A DNA stretch of 64,000 bases. Origin: Bacteroidota bacterium. Lineage in GTDB: Bacteria > Bacteroidota > Bacteroidia > Bacteroidales > VadinHA17. The notes under the pieces were generated by a model. It had not been told where the DNA came from. It searched no databases and saw nothing but the letters and a program-made list of their open reading frames with translations. The stretch covers positions 1 to 64,000 of the forward strand of contig JADFDS010000001.1 of NCBI GenBank assembly GCA_018262715.1, given 5' to 3'. Positions 26,561-35,317 of the stretch are shown here, piece after piece. Each line of letters opens with the position of its first letter. The stretch's first letter is position 1. Position numbers and translations under genes: made by a program.

Positions 26561-27760
26561 ATGAAAAAAGTCCAATCACTCATTTGCTGCCTGCTTGCCA
26601 TGACCCTGTTCCTCTCCTGCGGAAGCAGCAGAAACAGCGGGCTTGACTCGCCGCTTTGGTCAGTACGGATGGCCGAGTCCGAGATGATCCGGAACCCCTC
26701 GCTCTGGATGGCCGATTTCGTGACAGAAAAAAAGTGGAACTACACCCAGGGGCTGATGGGCCTTGCCTTCCTGAAGCTCTATGATGTCACTGATGACAAA
26801 CGGTATTTTAATTACGCAAAAGGTTACGCCGATTCCCTGATTGACGCCGATGGAATAATGTATAAGTACAGGATGGATAACTACAACCTTGACCAGGTCA
26901 ATCCCGGCAAGATGATGTTCATCCTGTACGACAAGACCGGCGATCCGAGATATGAGAAGGTGATTCAAACCCTTTACCGCCAGTTGCAGAACCAGCCGCG
27001 GACAGATGAAGGCGGGTTCTGGCACAAGAAGATATACCCTGACCAGATGTGGCTTGACGGTCTTTACATGGGTGCACCGTTTTATGCTGAATACGCTTTA
27101 AGGTATAACCATCCTGATGATTTCCGTGATGTGGTGAATCAGTTCCTGATTATTGCTTCCCGCACATATGATCCTGTCACAGGCCTTTACAGGCATGCCT
27201 TTGACGCATCGAAGAAGATGGCCTGGGCCGACAGCATTACCGGCCAGGCTCCTCACGCCTGGGGAAGAGCCATGGGGTGGTTCTCAATGGCAATAGTCGA
27301 TGTACTCGATTTCCTGCCTGTGGATCAGCCCGGAAGGAATGAACTGACCGGGATACTGCAGGGCATGGTGCAGAAGCTGTCAGAAATCCAGGACCCTGCC
27401 ACTGGCGGATGGTACCAGGTGCCTGACCAGTCCGGCGCTGAAGGAAACTACATTGAAACATCGTGTACTGCCATGTTCGCCTATTCAATTTTCAAGGGGG
27501 TGCGGATGGGCTATCTTGACGGTAAATACCTTGATATCGCGGAAAAGGCGTACCAGGGTCTCCTGGACAACTTCATCGTTACAAATCCGGATGGTACGGT
27601 GACCATGAAGAATATCTGCGGAGTAGCCGGCCTGGGAGGCAATCCTTACCGCGACGGCTCGTATGAATACTATATCGGCGAGGTGATCCGTGACAATGAC
27701 CCCAAGGGCGTCGGACCCTTTATCCTGGCCAGCCTGGAACACGAGAGGATCAGGAAGTAG
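26561..27760 (+). CDS. GH105 unsaturated rhamnogalacturonyl hydrolase, lipoprotein
   Basis: A 399-residue (alpha/alpha)6-barrel enzyme with a lipoprotein signal (MTLFLSCGSS, lipobox C at about 20). It hydrolyses the unsaturated uronic acid from the end of pectin-lyase products by hydration of the double bond. Visible family motifs are YPDQMWLDGLYMGAPF (about 159-174, catalytic Asp in DGLYMG) and HAWGRAMGWF (about 229-238). It sits 24 bp after the sensor gene. Released 4-deoxy-uronate would be handled by KduI. Its stop codon is followed after 3 bp by an AGTCTGAA-type octamer array. Confidence 0.92.
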   Translation: MKKVQSLICCLLAMTLFLSCGSSRNSGLDSPLWSVRMAESEMIRNPSLWMADFVTEKKWNYTQGLMGLAFLKLYDVTDDKRYFNYAKGYADSLIDADGIMYKYRMDNYNLDQVNPGKMMFILYDKTGDPRYEKVIQTLYRQLQNQPRTDEGGFWHKKIYPDQMWLDGLYMGAPFYAEYALRYNHPDDFRDVVNQFLIIASRTYDPVTGLYRHAFDASKKMAWADSITGQAPHAWGRAMGWFSMAIVDVLDFLPVDQPGRNELTGILQGMVQKLSEIQDPATGGWYQVPDQSGAEGNYIETSCTAMFAYSIFKGVRMGYLDGKYLDIAEKAYQGLLDNFIVTNPDGTVTMKNICGVAGLGGNPYRDGSYEYYIGEVIRDNDPKGVGPFILASLEHERIRK

Positions 27761-27763
27761 AAG

Positions 27764-27803
27764 GAAAGTCTGAAAGTCTGAAAGTCTGAAAGTCTGAAAG
27801 TCT
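27764..27803 (+). repeat. Octamer tandem array, five GAAAGTCT units
   Basis: Five perfect copies of GAAAGTCT (equivalent to AGTCTGAA) run without gaps, starting 3 bp after the GH105 stop. It is one base different from the GGTCTGAA arrays at 796-862 and 45096-45183 and has the same orientation relative to the upstream gene. Confidence 0.9.
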
Positions 27804-27862
27804 CCGACCAAATTCTCCACCCTTTTGCCAAAAAAGTGTACTACCTCTGCAGGGTGCAGATA

Positions 27863-27870
27863 TACCTTTG
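27863..27870 (+). promoter_or_regulatory. -7 element TACCTTTG for GH28
   Basis: TACCTTTG fits TAnnTTTG and ends 27 nt before ATG 27898. An earlier in-frame ATG-like start at 27868 would lie inside this box, so the box supports the later start. Confidence 0.55.
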
Positions 27871-27897
27871 TTTCAGAAAAAAAACAGGTTGCTGATC

Positions 27898-29292
27898 ATG
27901 CAATGTATTAAACCGGTTTTATTGATCTTCCTCGTTGCCGTATTGGCGTCCTGTACCGAAGATGACAACTGGAAGATAGCTGCAGAGATTGAAGAGTCAA
28001 TCCTTATGACGACTTTTCCTGCAGATACAGTAATTATTACTGACTTCGGCGCTGTGGCTGACGATGCATCCTTCCTCAATACCGGAGCCATCGCTGCTGC
28101 CATCCTGAAATGCCACAGCGAAGGAGGAGGTGTGGTGTTCGTCCCGGAAGGGAGATGGACAACCGGTCCCATCACATTGATGAGCAACGTTAACCTTCAC
28201 ATAGCCAAGAATGCCACACTGGCCTTCTCAACTGATTATGAGCTGTACCTCCCTCCTGTTCTGACACGCTGGGAAGGAATGGACTGCTACAATATTCACC
28301 CTCTTATTTATGCAAGGGATGCTTCTAACATTGCCCTTACCGGGAAAGGCACCATTGACGGCCAGGCTTCAAACGAGGCATGGTGGTGGATGAACGGCAA
28401 TCCCGATTACGGCTGGCGTGAGGGGATGAACAACCAGGTACTCTCAGGAAGGATCCGGCTGCTGGCGTATGAACAGAACCAGACTCCTGTTGAGGAACGC
28501 CGGTTTGACCTGGGGGGAGCGCTCAGACCGCAACTGATTAACTTCATGCGCTGCAACACGGTGCTGATCGAAGACCTGACCCTCAGGAACTCTCCCTTCT
28601 GGGTGATTCACCCGGTACTGACTGACAACTTCATCCTCAGGGGGGTGACCATCCGGAGTGCAGGTCCAAACTCTGACGGTTGTGATCCTGAATCATGCAA
28701 CGGTGTGTTGATAGAAAACTGCCGCTTTGACACCGGCGATGACTGTATAGCCATCAAGTCGGGCAGGAACAACGACGGCAGAAGATGGTCAGTGCCGTCG
28801 CAGAATGTTATCGTACGAAACTGCAGGATGGAAGACGGTCATGGCGGGGTAGTGATCGGAAGCGAGATCTCCGGCGGATTTAAAAATCTCTTCGTTGAAG
28901 ACTGCGAGATGGACAGCCCGGAGTTGCTGAGAGTGATACGTATCAAGACATCCTACTGCCGGGGCGGTGTAATAGAGAACATTAATGTACGCAATGTGAA
29001 GGTTGGCAGGTGTGAGGAGGCCGTGCTGAAGATCAATCTCATGTATGAGCCTCGGGAAAACTGCCTGAGAGACTTCCCGCCCTATGTAAGGAATGTGACG
29101 CTTGAGAATGTGACTTCAGCCCGGAGCAGGTACGGCGTTTATATTATAGGTCTTGACAGTATGGTCAACGTTTCGGATGTGACGGTCAGAAATTGCACCT
29201 TCAACGGTGTGGAGGATGGTAATCTGATCACCGGCGCTGAACACATCAGGCTGCGGAATGTCTCAGTTAACGGTAAAAAGACCAGGAGCTGA
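27898..29292 (+). CDS. GH28 polygalacturonase, lipoprotein
   Basis: A 464-residue right-handed beta-helix enzyme that hydrolyses alpha-1,4-galacturonan. It begins with a lipoprotein signal (LLIFLVAVLASCTEDD). All GH28 catalytic motifs are present: NSDGCDPESC (about 257-266, in place of NTD), DTGDDCIAIKSG (about 278-289), GHGGVVIGSE (about 317-326) and RIKTSYCRGG (about 343-352). Repeated NVTLENVT and NVTVRNC words mark the helix coils. The form with a long N-terminal part (FGAVADD, FVPEGRWTTGPI) is that of exo-acting and rhamnogalacturonan-active members, so endo or exo action is open. It converges with the pectinesterase gene with only 4 bp between the stops. Confidence 0.93.
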   Translation: MQCIKPVLLIFLVAVLASCTEDDNWKIAAEIEESILMTTFPADTVIITDFGAVADDASFLNTGAIAAAILKCHSEGGGVVFVPEGRWTTGPITLMSNVNLHIAKNATLAFSTDYELYLPPVLTRWEGMDCYNIHPLIYARDASNIALTGKGTIDGQASNEAWWWMNGNPDYGWREGMNNQVLSGRIRLLAYEQNQTPVEERRFDLGGALRPQLINFMRCNTVLIEDLTLRNSPFWVIHPVLTDNFILRGVTIRSAGPNSDGCDPESCNGVLIENCRFDTGDDCIAIKSGRNNDGRRWSVPSQNVIVRNCRMEDGHGGVVIGSEISGGFKNLFVEDCEMDSPELLRVIRIKTSYCRGGVIENINVRNVKVGRCEEAVLKINLMYEPRENCLRDFPPYVRNVTLENVTSARSRYGVYIIGLDSMVNVSDVTVRNCTFNGVEDGNLITGAEHIRLRNVSVNGKKTRS

Positions 29293-29296
29293 CGTG

Positions 29297-30244
29297 TTAT
29301 CTTACAGGATTCCAGCCGTCATGGCGGGTAAAGACATTTTCAATGGTATACCATTTTGCCTCCTTGCGGCTGAGCTGACGGCTCCACCCCACACGGGTTC
29401 CGGGATTTGCACCAGGGCCTGTGTTCCTGTATTCTGCATAACGGGCACTTTTCTCATTGGAAGGATTATCCCAGTTGTGCCACCCTTCGGGCAGAATATG
29501 ATTGCCGAGTTCACACCTCATGAAGAGTGTTGCGGCAAACGGACGCCATGGCCTGCCAAGGTATACCCTTTCAATGCCGTCGGCAGCAGTGAGCCGGCAC
29601 CGGTTGAAAACATATCCGGATTCCTGGTTCTCAACCGTTGAGGCGGCAGTTACATATGAATTTTTCTTGCTGTGAATATGACATCTTTCAAACCAGGCTG
29701 TTGCAGGACCGAAGATAAAGTCGGTAGTGCCCTCTATGTAGCACTCCTCGTAATACTGCCGGCTCTCCTGGTTGGCAGTGAGAAGCGTGTCCTGGTTGCC
29801 CAGCATCCTGCAGCGGCGGAAAACCGCCCTGTCTCCGTCAGCATGGACCGCCACCGCCTGCCCTACCGGACCGGCGCTGTTCTCAAAGGTGATATCCTCG
29901 GCAGTGAATCCCGAACCCTGAATCAGGATAGTATAGGTACGGAAGGTCCCCATATTGCGCAAACCGGCATAATCATCCCAGGTGATAACACACTTTTCCG
30001 CGCCCTCACCCTTCATGAAAAGGTTGGTAACCCACGACGGAATGACAACCTTCTCCCTGTAAACACCGGCCTTGATATGCATAAAGGTAGTGTCAGACAT
30101 ATAAGCCCTTATCGAGTTTACAGCCTCCTGTACGGAGGTGAATTCACCGGTGCCGTCAGAGGCCACTGTGATGTGTCTGGGCTGGCTGATCATAGCAACC
30201 GATTGCAATGCCAGTATTGCTGCAAATACGAACCTTTTTATCAT
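29297..30244 (-). CDS. Pectinesterase (CE8), secreted
   Basis: A 315-residue beta-helix esterase with signal peptide MIKRFVFAAILALQSVAMIS. It removes methyl esters from homogalacturonan so that GH28 and lyases can act. Motifs: AGVYREKV (59-66), Q129 in GQAVAV, QDT (151-153, catalytic Asp152), DFIFG (175-179, nucleophile Asp175) and YLGRPW (228-233, Arg231). It is transcribed away from uxaE from a shared 85-bp region, and its 3' end almost touches the GH28 3' end. It is complete. Confidence 0.93.
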   Translation of the reverse strand: MIKRFVFAAILALQSVAMISQPRHITVASDGTGEFTSVQEAVNSIRAYMSDTTFMHIKAGVYREKVVIPSWVTNLFMKGEGAEKCVITWDDYAGLRNMGTFRTYTILIQGSGFTAEDITFENSAGPVGQAVAVHADGDRAVFRRCRMLGNQDTLLTANQESRQYYEECYIEGTTDFIFGPATAWFERCHIHSKKNSYVTAASTVENQESGYVFNRCRLTAADGIERVYLGRPWRPFAATLFMRCELGNHILPEGWHNWDNPSNEKSARYAEYRNTGPGANPGTRVGWSRQLSRKEAKWYTIENVFTRHDGWNPVR

Positions 30245-30329
30245 GTGTGAATTATTGGTGTTTTGAGACTCTAATTTAGTTTTTTATTGCTATTTTTCCG
30301 ACAAAGCTGAAAACCAATACAAGATAAAT

Positions 30330-31586
30330 ATGAAAGATCCGGGAAAGTACTCGTTCGGGATAGGTGACAGGTTCTCGCACCAGGGAAAAGCACAGCTAGA
30401 AGCGCTGATGAATGCAGCATCAAAACTGGGTGTTGAGATCACTCCCGTTTGGAATAAATCAAACAGGGAACACAACATTGTACATTCAGAGCCGGCTGAC
30501 ACCCGTGCCGAGGCAGATGCTTCCGTCAAAGCCATGAATTACAACGGACCGTACTTTGTCGATGCCGATCATATCAACCTCAATACTGTTGACCGGTTCA
30601 TTCCTCACTCAGACTTTTTTACGCTCGACGTTGCTGACTATATAGGGAAGAAAGCATCAGACACCGATATCGAGGGCTTCGTTGAAGCTCATCGCACGTT
30701 CATCGGGGAACTCCGGATACCAGGTATCGGGGGCAGGATCATCGTGACTGAGAGCTATCTGAGGGAATTCGCCGGGAAATTCCTGTTTGCCGTTAATGAG
30801 GCTGCAGCCATCTACAGCCATATTGCATCCATCAAGGGAGAAGGGACGTTCGTTACCGAGGTATCGATGGACGAAGTAGACCAGCCACAGAAACCCATTG
30901 ACCTGCTGTTCATCCTGAAAGGCCTGGCAGATCTGAAAGTCCCGGTGCAGACCATCGCTCCGAAATTCACCGGCCGGTTCAACAAGGGAGTAGATTATGA
31001 AGGTGACCCTGAGAGGTTCGGAACGGAGTTCGAAGAGGATATCCTGGTTATCAAATATGCAGTCAGGCAGTTTGGTCTTCCGGCCGGCCTGAAACTGAGT
31101 GTTCATTCCGGCAGTGACAAGTTCTCAATCTACCCTATTATCGGAAACCTCATCCGGAAGCACGACTGCGGCCTGCATCTGAAAACAGCCGGCACCACCT
31201 GGCTTGAGGAGGTGATAGGTCTTGCCCTCTCGGGCGGTTCCGGACTCGGCCTTGCCAGGCAGATATACCGGAACGCCTACGAAAGACGCGATGAGCTCTG
31301 TGGGCCTTATGCAAACGTCATAGACATTAAGCCGAACCTTCTTCCCCACCCTGATGAGGTTGATTCCTGGGAGACTCTTAAGTTCGCTGCTACCCTGAGA
31401 CATGTGCCAGGAGACCCTGATTACAATCCAAGCTTCAGGCAGTTGATACACGTAGGATACAAGGTCGCTGCCGAACTGGGGAATAGCTATACGGACGCCC
31501 TCAGGGAAAATGAACAGATAATCTCAACATGTGTCTGGGAAAACATCTACCGGCGCCATATCATTCGTCTCTTTACAACAGATTAA
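30330..31586 (+). CDS. uxaE: Tagaturonate/fructuronate epimerase
   Basis: A 418-residue protein of the UxaE family, first described from Thermotoga, which interconverts D-tagaturonate and D-fructuronate and so merges the galacturonate and glucuronate routes. Family-like words are YSFGIGDRFSHQGKAQLEA at the start, GPYFVDADHINLNT near 70, VTEVSMDEVDQPQ near 172 and LKLSVHSGSDKFSIYP near 255. The usual tagaturonate reductase UxaB and altronate dehydratase UxaA are absent from the window, which fits use of this epimerase bypass. A TATTTTTC box (30291-30298, one mismatch to TAnnTTTG) lies 31 nt before the ATG. uxaC follows after 10 bp. Confidence 0.9.
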   Translation: MKDPGKYSFGIGDRFSHQGKAQLEALMNAASKLGVEITPVWNKSNREHNIVHSEPADTRAEADASVKAMNYNGPYFVDADHINLNTVDRFIPHSDFFTLDVADYIGKKASDTDIEGFVEAHRTFIGELRIPGIGGRIIVTESYLREFAGKFLFAVNEAAAIYSHIASIKGEGTFVTEVSMDEVDQPQKPIDLLFILKGLADLKVPVQTIAPKFTGRFNKGVDYEGDPERFGTEFEEDILVIKYAVRQFGLPAGLKLSVHSGSDKFSIYPIIGNLIRKHDCGLHLKTAGTTWLEEVIGLALSGGSGLGLARQIYRNAYERRDELCGPYANVIDIKPNLLPHPDEVDSWETLKFAATLRHVPGDPDYNPSFRQLIHVGYKVAAELGNSYTDALRENEQIISTCVWENIYRRHIIRLFTTD

Positions 31587-31596
31587 ATTCATGCCG

Positions 31597-33003
31597 ATGA
31601 AAGAATACATAAATGAAGACTTCCTGCTCCGGGGTGAGACAGCCCGCAGGCTCTATCACGAACACTCGGAAGGATTCCCCATCATTGACTACCATTGTCA
31701 CCTGAGCCCTGAAGCAATTGCCACCGACAGACGTTTCGAAGACCTGGGTCAGCTCTGGCTCGAGGGTGACCATTATAAGTGGCGGGCAATGCGAACCAAC
31801 GGTATAGACGAGAAATACATCACGGGAAAGAATTCTACATTCCACGAAAAATATGACCGGTGGGCAGAGACCGTGCCGATGACCATGCGTAACCCGCTCT
31901 ATGCATGGACTCACCTGGAGCTGAAGAGGGTATTCGGCGTTGGGAGGCTCCTGAACCCTGATACGGCAGCCGCGATATGGGAAGAGTGCACAGCCCTTCT
32001 TCAGCAGCCGGAATATTCTGCACGCGGACTGATGAAAAAATTCAATGTCGAAGTGGTATGCACAACCGATGATCCGGTTGACAGCCTCGAACATCATAAG
32101 ACCATCAGGGACCAGGGCTTTGAGATTAAAGTCCTGCCTGCATGGCGGCCAGACAAAGCAATGTCTCCTGAAGACCCGGCAAAATTCATTAATTATATCT
32201 ATAAGCTTGAAGAGACTTCGGGGATTGAGATAAAGGGATTTGCTTCACTGATAGAAGCTTTGCGTGTCAGGCACGCCTACTTCGCTGATGCAGGATGCGT
32301 CATCAGTGACCATGGGATCGAACAGTTTCATGCCGATGATTACACTGAAAAGGAGGTGGGGTATATCCTCCGGAAGGTGCTCTCCGGATCATGCCTGGAA
32401 AGCAGTGAGATATCAAAGTTCAGGTCGGCCATGTTGTATGAACTTGCAGTAATGGATAGCGAGAGAGGATGGGTCCAGCAATATCACTACGGTGCTATCC
32501 GCAACAACAACAGCCGGATGTTCAACCAGCTGGGCCCCGACACCGGATATGACTCTATAGGTGATTTCACGGTTGCCAGAACACTTTCAAAGTTCCTTGA
32601 CAGGCTGGATGCCGGTGGAAACCTCGCCAAAACGATACTCTATAACCTCAATCCGAGGGACAATGAGCTAATTGCCACCATGATCGGCAACTTCCAGGAC
32701 GGCTCAGTCCCGGGTAAGATCCAATTCGGTGCCGGGTGGTGGTTCCTTGACCAGGAAACGGGAATGATCAATCAGCTCAATACCCTGTCCCTGATGGGCC
32801 TCCTCAGCAGGTTCGTCGGGATGCTCACCGACTCACGCAGCTTTGTCTCATACCCCAGGCATGAGTATTTCCGCAGGATTCTCTGCAATATGCTGGGCGA
32901 TGATATTGAAAAAGGCAAACTTCCTGAATCAGAGATCGGGACTATAGGCAAAATGGTAGAGATGATCTCATATTACAATGCCAAGAACTATTTCGGTTTC
33001 TGA
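31597..33003 (+). CDS. uxaC: Uronate isomerase (glucuronate/galacturonate isomerase)
   Basis: A 468-residue amidohydrolase-superfamily enzyme that converts D-galacturonate to tagaturonate and D-glucuronate to fructuronate. Signature parts are DYHCHLSPEAIA (about 29-40), WRAMRTNGID, TTDDPVDSLEHH near 166 and RNNNSRMFNQLGPDTGYDS near 304. The start at 31597 (MKEYINEDFLL) matches the family N-terminus; ATG 31591 adds two residues and is equally possible, while the upstream start at 31531 would overlap uxaE. It is cytoplasmic and lies in the uxaE-uxaC-eda-exuT-SDR run, all on one strand with short gaps. Confidence 0.95.
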   Translation: MKEYINEDFLLRGETARRLYHEHSEGFPIIDYHCHLSPEAIATDRRFEDLGQLWLEGDHYKWRAMRTNGIDEKYITGKNSTFHEKYDRWAETVPMTMRNPLYAWTHLELKRVFGVGRLLNPDTAAAIWEECTALLQQPEYSARGLMKKFNVEVVCTTDDPVDSLEHHKTIRDQGFEIKVLPAWRPDKAMSPEDPAKFINYIYKLEETSGIEIKGFASLIEALRVRHAYFADAGCVISDHGIEQFHADDYTEKEVGYILRKVLSGSCLESSEISKFRSAMLYELAVMDSERGWVQQYHYGAIRNNNSRMFNQLGPDTGYDSIGDFTVARTLSKFLDRLDAGGNLAKTILYNLNPRDNELIATMIGNFQDGSVPGKIQFGAGWWFLDQETGMINQLNTLSLMGLLSRFVGMLTDSRSFVSYPRHEYFRRILCNMLGDDIEKGKLPESEIGTIGKMVEMISYYNAKNYFGF

Positions 33004-33026
33004 AACCACCAAAATAAGAAAAGACA

Positions 33027-33707
33027 ATGTCAGGTTTTAAACGGATAAATGTTGCACTGGGGATGGAAGAGACCGGTCTCGTACCACTCTTCTATCATCG
33101 TGATCCTCAGGTGTGCAGAGAGGTAATCGCTGCCTGCCATGACGGGGGAGCCAGGGTATTTGAATTCACCAACAGGGGCGACTTCGCACATGAGGTCTTT
33201 TCCGATGTAAGGAAATGGGCTCTCAACGAGCTGCCGGACATGATGATCGGTGCCGGATCAATTCCTGACGCCCCCACAGCCGCTATCTTTATGCAAATGG
33301 GTGCTGACTTCGTTGTCTCCCCGTCGCTGAATCCCGAGGTGGCCAGGATATGCAACAGGAGGAAAGTGCTCTGGATACCCGGATGCGGAACGATGACCGA
33401 GATTTCACAGGCCGAGGAGCTGGGTGCGGAAATAGTAAAAATATTCCCGGGTACCGCGGTTGGCGGACCATCGTTCGTCAAAGCCGTCATGGGCCCATGC
33501 CCCTGGACAAGCATCATGCCCACAGGGGGAGTGGAACCGACGGAAGAAAACCTTGCCGGATGGTTCGGGGCAGGTGTGACATGCGTCGGCATGGGATCGG
33601 CCCTGGTGACGGATAAGATTGTTGAGGAAGGTGACTGGAAAACCCTGGAGAAGACAGTGCGGAACACACTCAACCTCATCGGCAGACTGCGGACAACCCG
33701 AAGCTGA
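33027..33707 (+). CDS. eda: KDPG/KHG aldolase
   Basis: A 226-residue class I aldolase that splits 2-keto-3-deoxy-6-phosphogluconate to pyruvate and glyceraldehyde 3-phosphate. The Schiff-base lysine is K138 in EIVKIFPG; E46 and R50 in FEFTNRG are the family catalytic and phosphate-side residues. PTGGVEP near 174 is the phosphate loop. It is cytoplasmic. It sits 23 bp after uxaC. KDG kinase, needed to make its substrate from both the KduD and the mannonate branches, is not in the window. Confidence 0.92.
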   Translation: MSGFKRINVALGMEETGLVPLFYHRDPQVCREVIAACHDGGARVFEFTNRGDFAHEVFSDVRKWALNELPDMMIGAGSIPDAPTAAIFMQMGADFVVSPSLNPEVARICNRRKVLWIPGCGTMTEISQAEELGAEIVKIFPGTAVGGPSFVKAVMGPCPWTSIMPTGGVEPTEENLAGWFGAGVTCVGMGSALVTDKIVEEGDWKTLEKTVRNTLNLIGRLRTTRS

Positions 33708-33772
33708 CAGGACCTGACAGGCAGCTCTGACCAAGAATACGAACACTTGTATTAATCCTTTAAACAATCAAT

Positions 33773-35302
33773 ATGTCCTTAAAAACCTCAGAATCCGGGA
33801 TGACAAACTACAGGTGGGCCATCACCTCATTACTATTCTTTTCAGTTGCAATAAACTACATGGACAGGCAGGTACTGTCACTAACCTGGAAGGATTTTAT
33901 AGCGCCGGAATTTCACTGGACCAACAATGACTACGGAACCATCACCGGTCTTTTCTCGATTTTCTATGCCGTCTGCCTGCTTTTTGCAGGAAGGTTTGTC
34001 GACTGGATTGACACCAAAAAGGGATTTCTCTGGGCAATAGGAGTCTGGTCAGCAGGAGCTGTGCTTCATGCTTTCTGCGGGATTGCAACCTCTGGGATTA
34101 CTGCCGGGAAATGGTTAGTGGGTTTTGAGGAAGCACGCAGGATAATAGGCACGGTGGATGACATCGGGCTGGTGACTTCGGTCAGTGTCACTCTCTTCAT
34201 TTTCGCACGATTCGTGCTGGCTCTCGGGGAGGCGGGCAACTTCCCGGCAGCCATTAAGACAACTGCGGAGTTCTTCCCCAAGAAGGACCGTGCATTCTCA
34301 ACAAGCATATTCAATTCCGGGGCACAGGTAGGCGCCCTTATAGCACCCATAACCGTACCGGTCATTGCAGCCAAATACGGCTGGGAAATGGCATTCATAG
34401 TCATCGGTGCAATTGGATTCATCTGGATGGGATTCTGGGTCTTCATGTACAAAAAACCTCATGAACACCCCCTGGTAAACAAGGCAGAACTTGACTACAT
34501 CAACCAGGATACCATCTCTGAGACAAAGGCAAACAACAATGTAGCCAGACCGGAAAAGAAGATCCCCTTCCTGCAAACATTCAAATATCGTCAGACATGG
34601 GCTTTCGCATTCGGGAAGTTCATGACTGACGGGGTATGGTGGTTCTACCTGTTCTGGACGCCTGCCTACCTGAGTGACGTCTATGGACTGACATCAGACA
34701 CCACCATGGCAAAGACACTGATATTCGTGCTTTACGCAATTGTCATGCTCTCAATCATAGGTGGCTGGCTGCCTAAATACTTTGTTGACAAACTGGGCAT
34801 GGATCCCTATGCCGGGCGTATGCGCGCCATGCTGATCTTTGCTTTCTTCCCGCTGCTGGCACTTCTGGCACAGCCGCTGGGGCACGCATCCTACTGGTTC
34901 CCGGTAATAATTATAGGTATTGCCGGAGCTGCGCACCAGGCCTGGTCAGCCAATCTCTTTTCCACCATCGGTGACATGTTCCCGAAAACGGCTATTGCCA
35001 CAATTACCGGAATTGGCGGAATGGCGGGCGGTATAGGCGCCTTCATCATCAACAAGGGCTCAGGAGCACTGTTTGACTTCGCATCTGGCACAACATTGGT
35101 TGACGGCCAGGCTGCAGTCATGACCAAGGAACTGCTTGCCGCCGGAGCGCAGTATCTTAATGGCCCTATGAAGTTTTTCGGGTTTGAGGGCATAAGGGCA
35201 GGGTACTTCATCATCTTCTGCATCTGCGCCGTCGCGTATCTTATAGGATGGATAGTGATGAAGATGCTGGTTCCGAAATACAAACCGATAGTAATTGATT
35301 AG
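33773..35302 (+). CDS. exuT: MFS hexuronate transporter
   Basis: A 509-residue major facilitator with about 12 helices. The ACS-family start NYRWAITSLLFFSVAINYMDRQ (split here as helix 1 with the signature NYMDRQVLS) and ALGEAGNFPAAIKTTAEFFP near 146 are those of ExuT/hexuronate and sugar-acid transporters. It differs from E. coli ExuT by an extra loop near 100-130 (ITAGKWLVGFEEARRIIG). It would import galacturonate or glucuronate across the inner membrane by proton symport. It lies between eda and the mannonate oxidoreductase gene, on the same strand. Confidence 0.88.
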   Translation: MSLKTSESGMTNYRWAITSLLFFSVAINYMDRQVLSLTWKDFIAPEFHWTNNDYGTITGLFSIFYAVCLLFAGRFVDWIDTKKGFLWAIGVWSAGAVLHAFCGIATSGITAGKWLVGFEEARRIIGTVDDIGLVTSVSVTLFIFARFVLALGEAGNFPAAIKTTAEFFPKKDRAFSTSIFNSGAQVGALIAPITVPVIAAKYGWEMAFIVIGAIGFIWMGFWVFMYKKPHEHPLVNKAELDYINQDTISETKANNNVARPEKKIPFLQTFKYRQTWAFAFGKFMTDGVWWFYLFWTPAYLSDVYGLTSDTTMAKTLIFVLYAIVMLSIIGGWLPKYFVDKLGMDPYAGRMRAMLIFAFFPLLALLAQPLGHASYWFPVIIIGIAGAAHQAWSANLFSTIGDMFPKTAIATITGIGGMAGGIGAFIINKGSGALFDFASGTTLVDGQAAVMTKELLAAGAQYLNGPMKFFGFEGIRAGYFIIFCICAVAYLIGWIVMKMLVPKYKPIVID

Positions 35303-35317
35303 ATAAAAAATATAATA

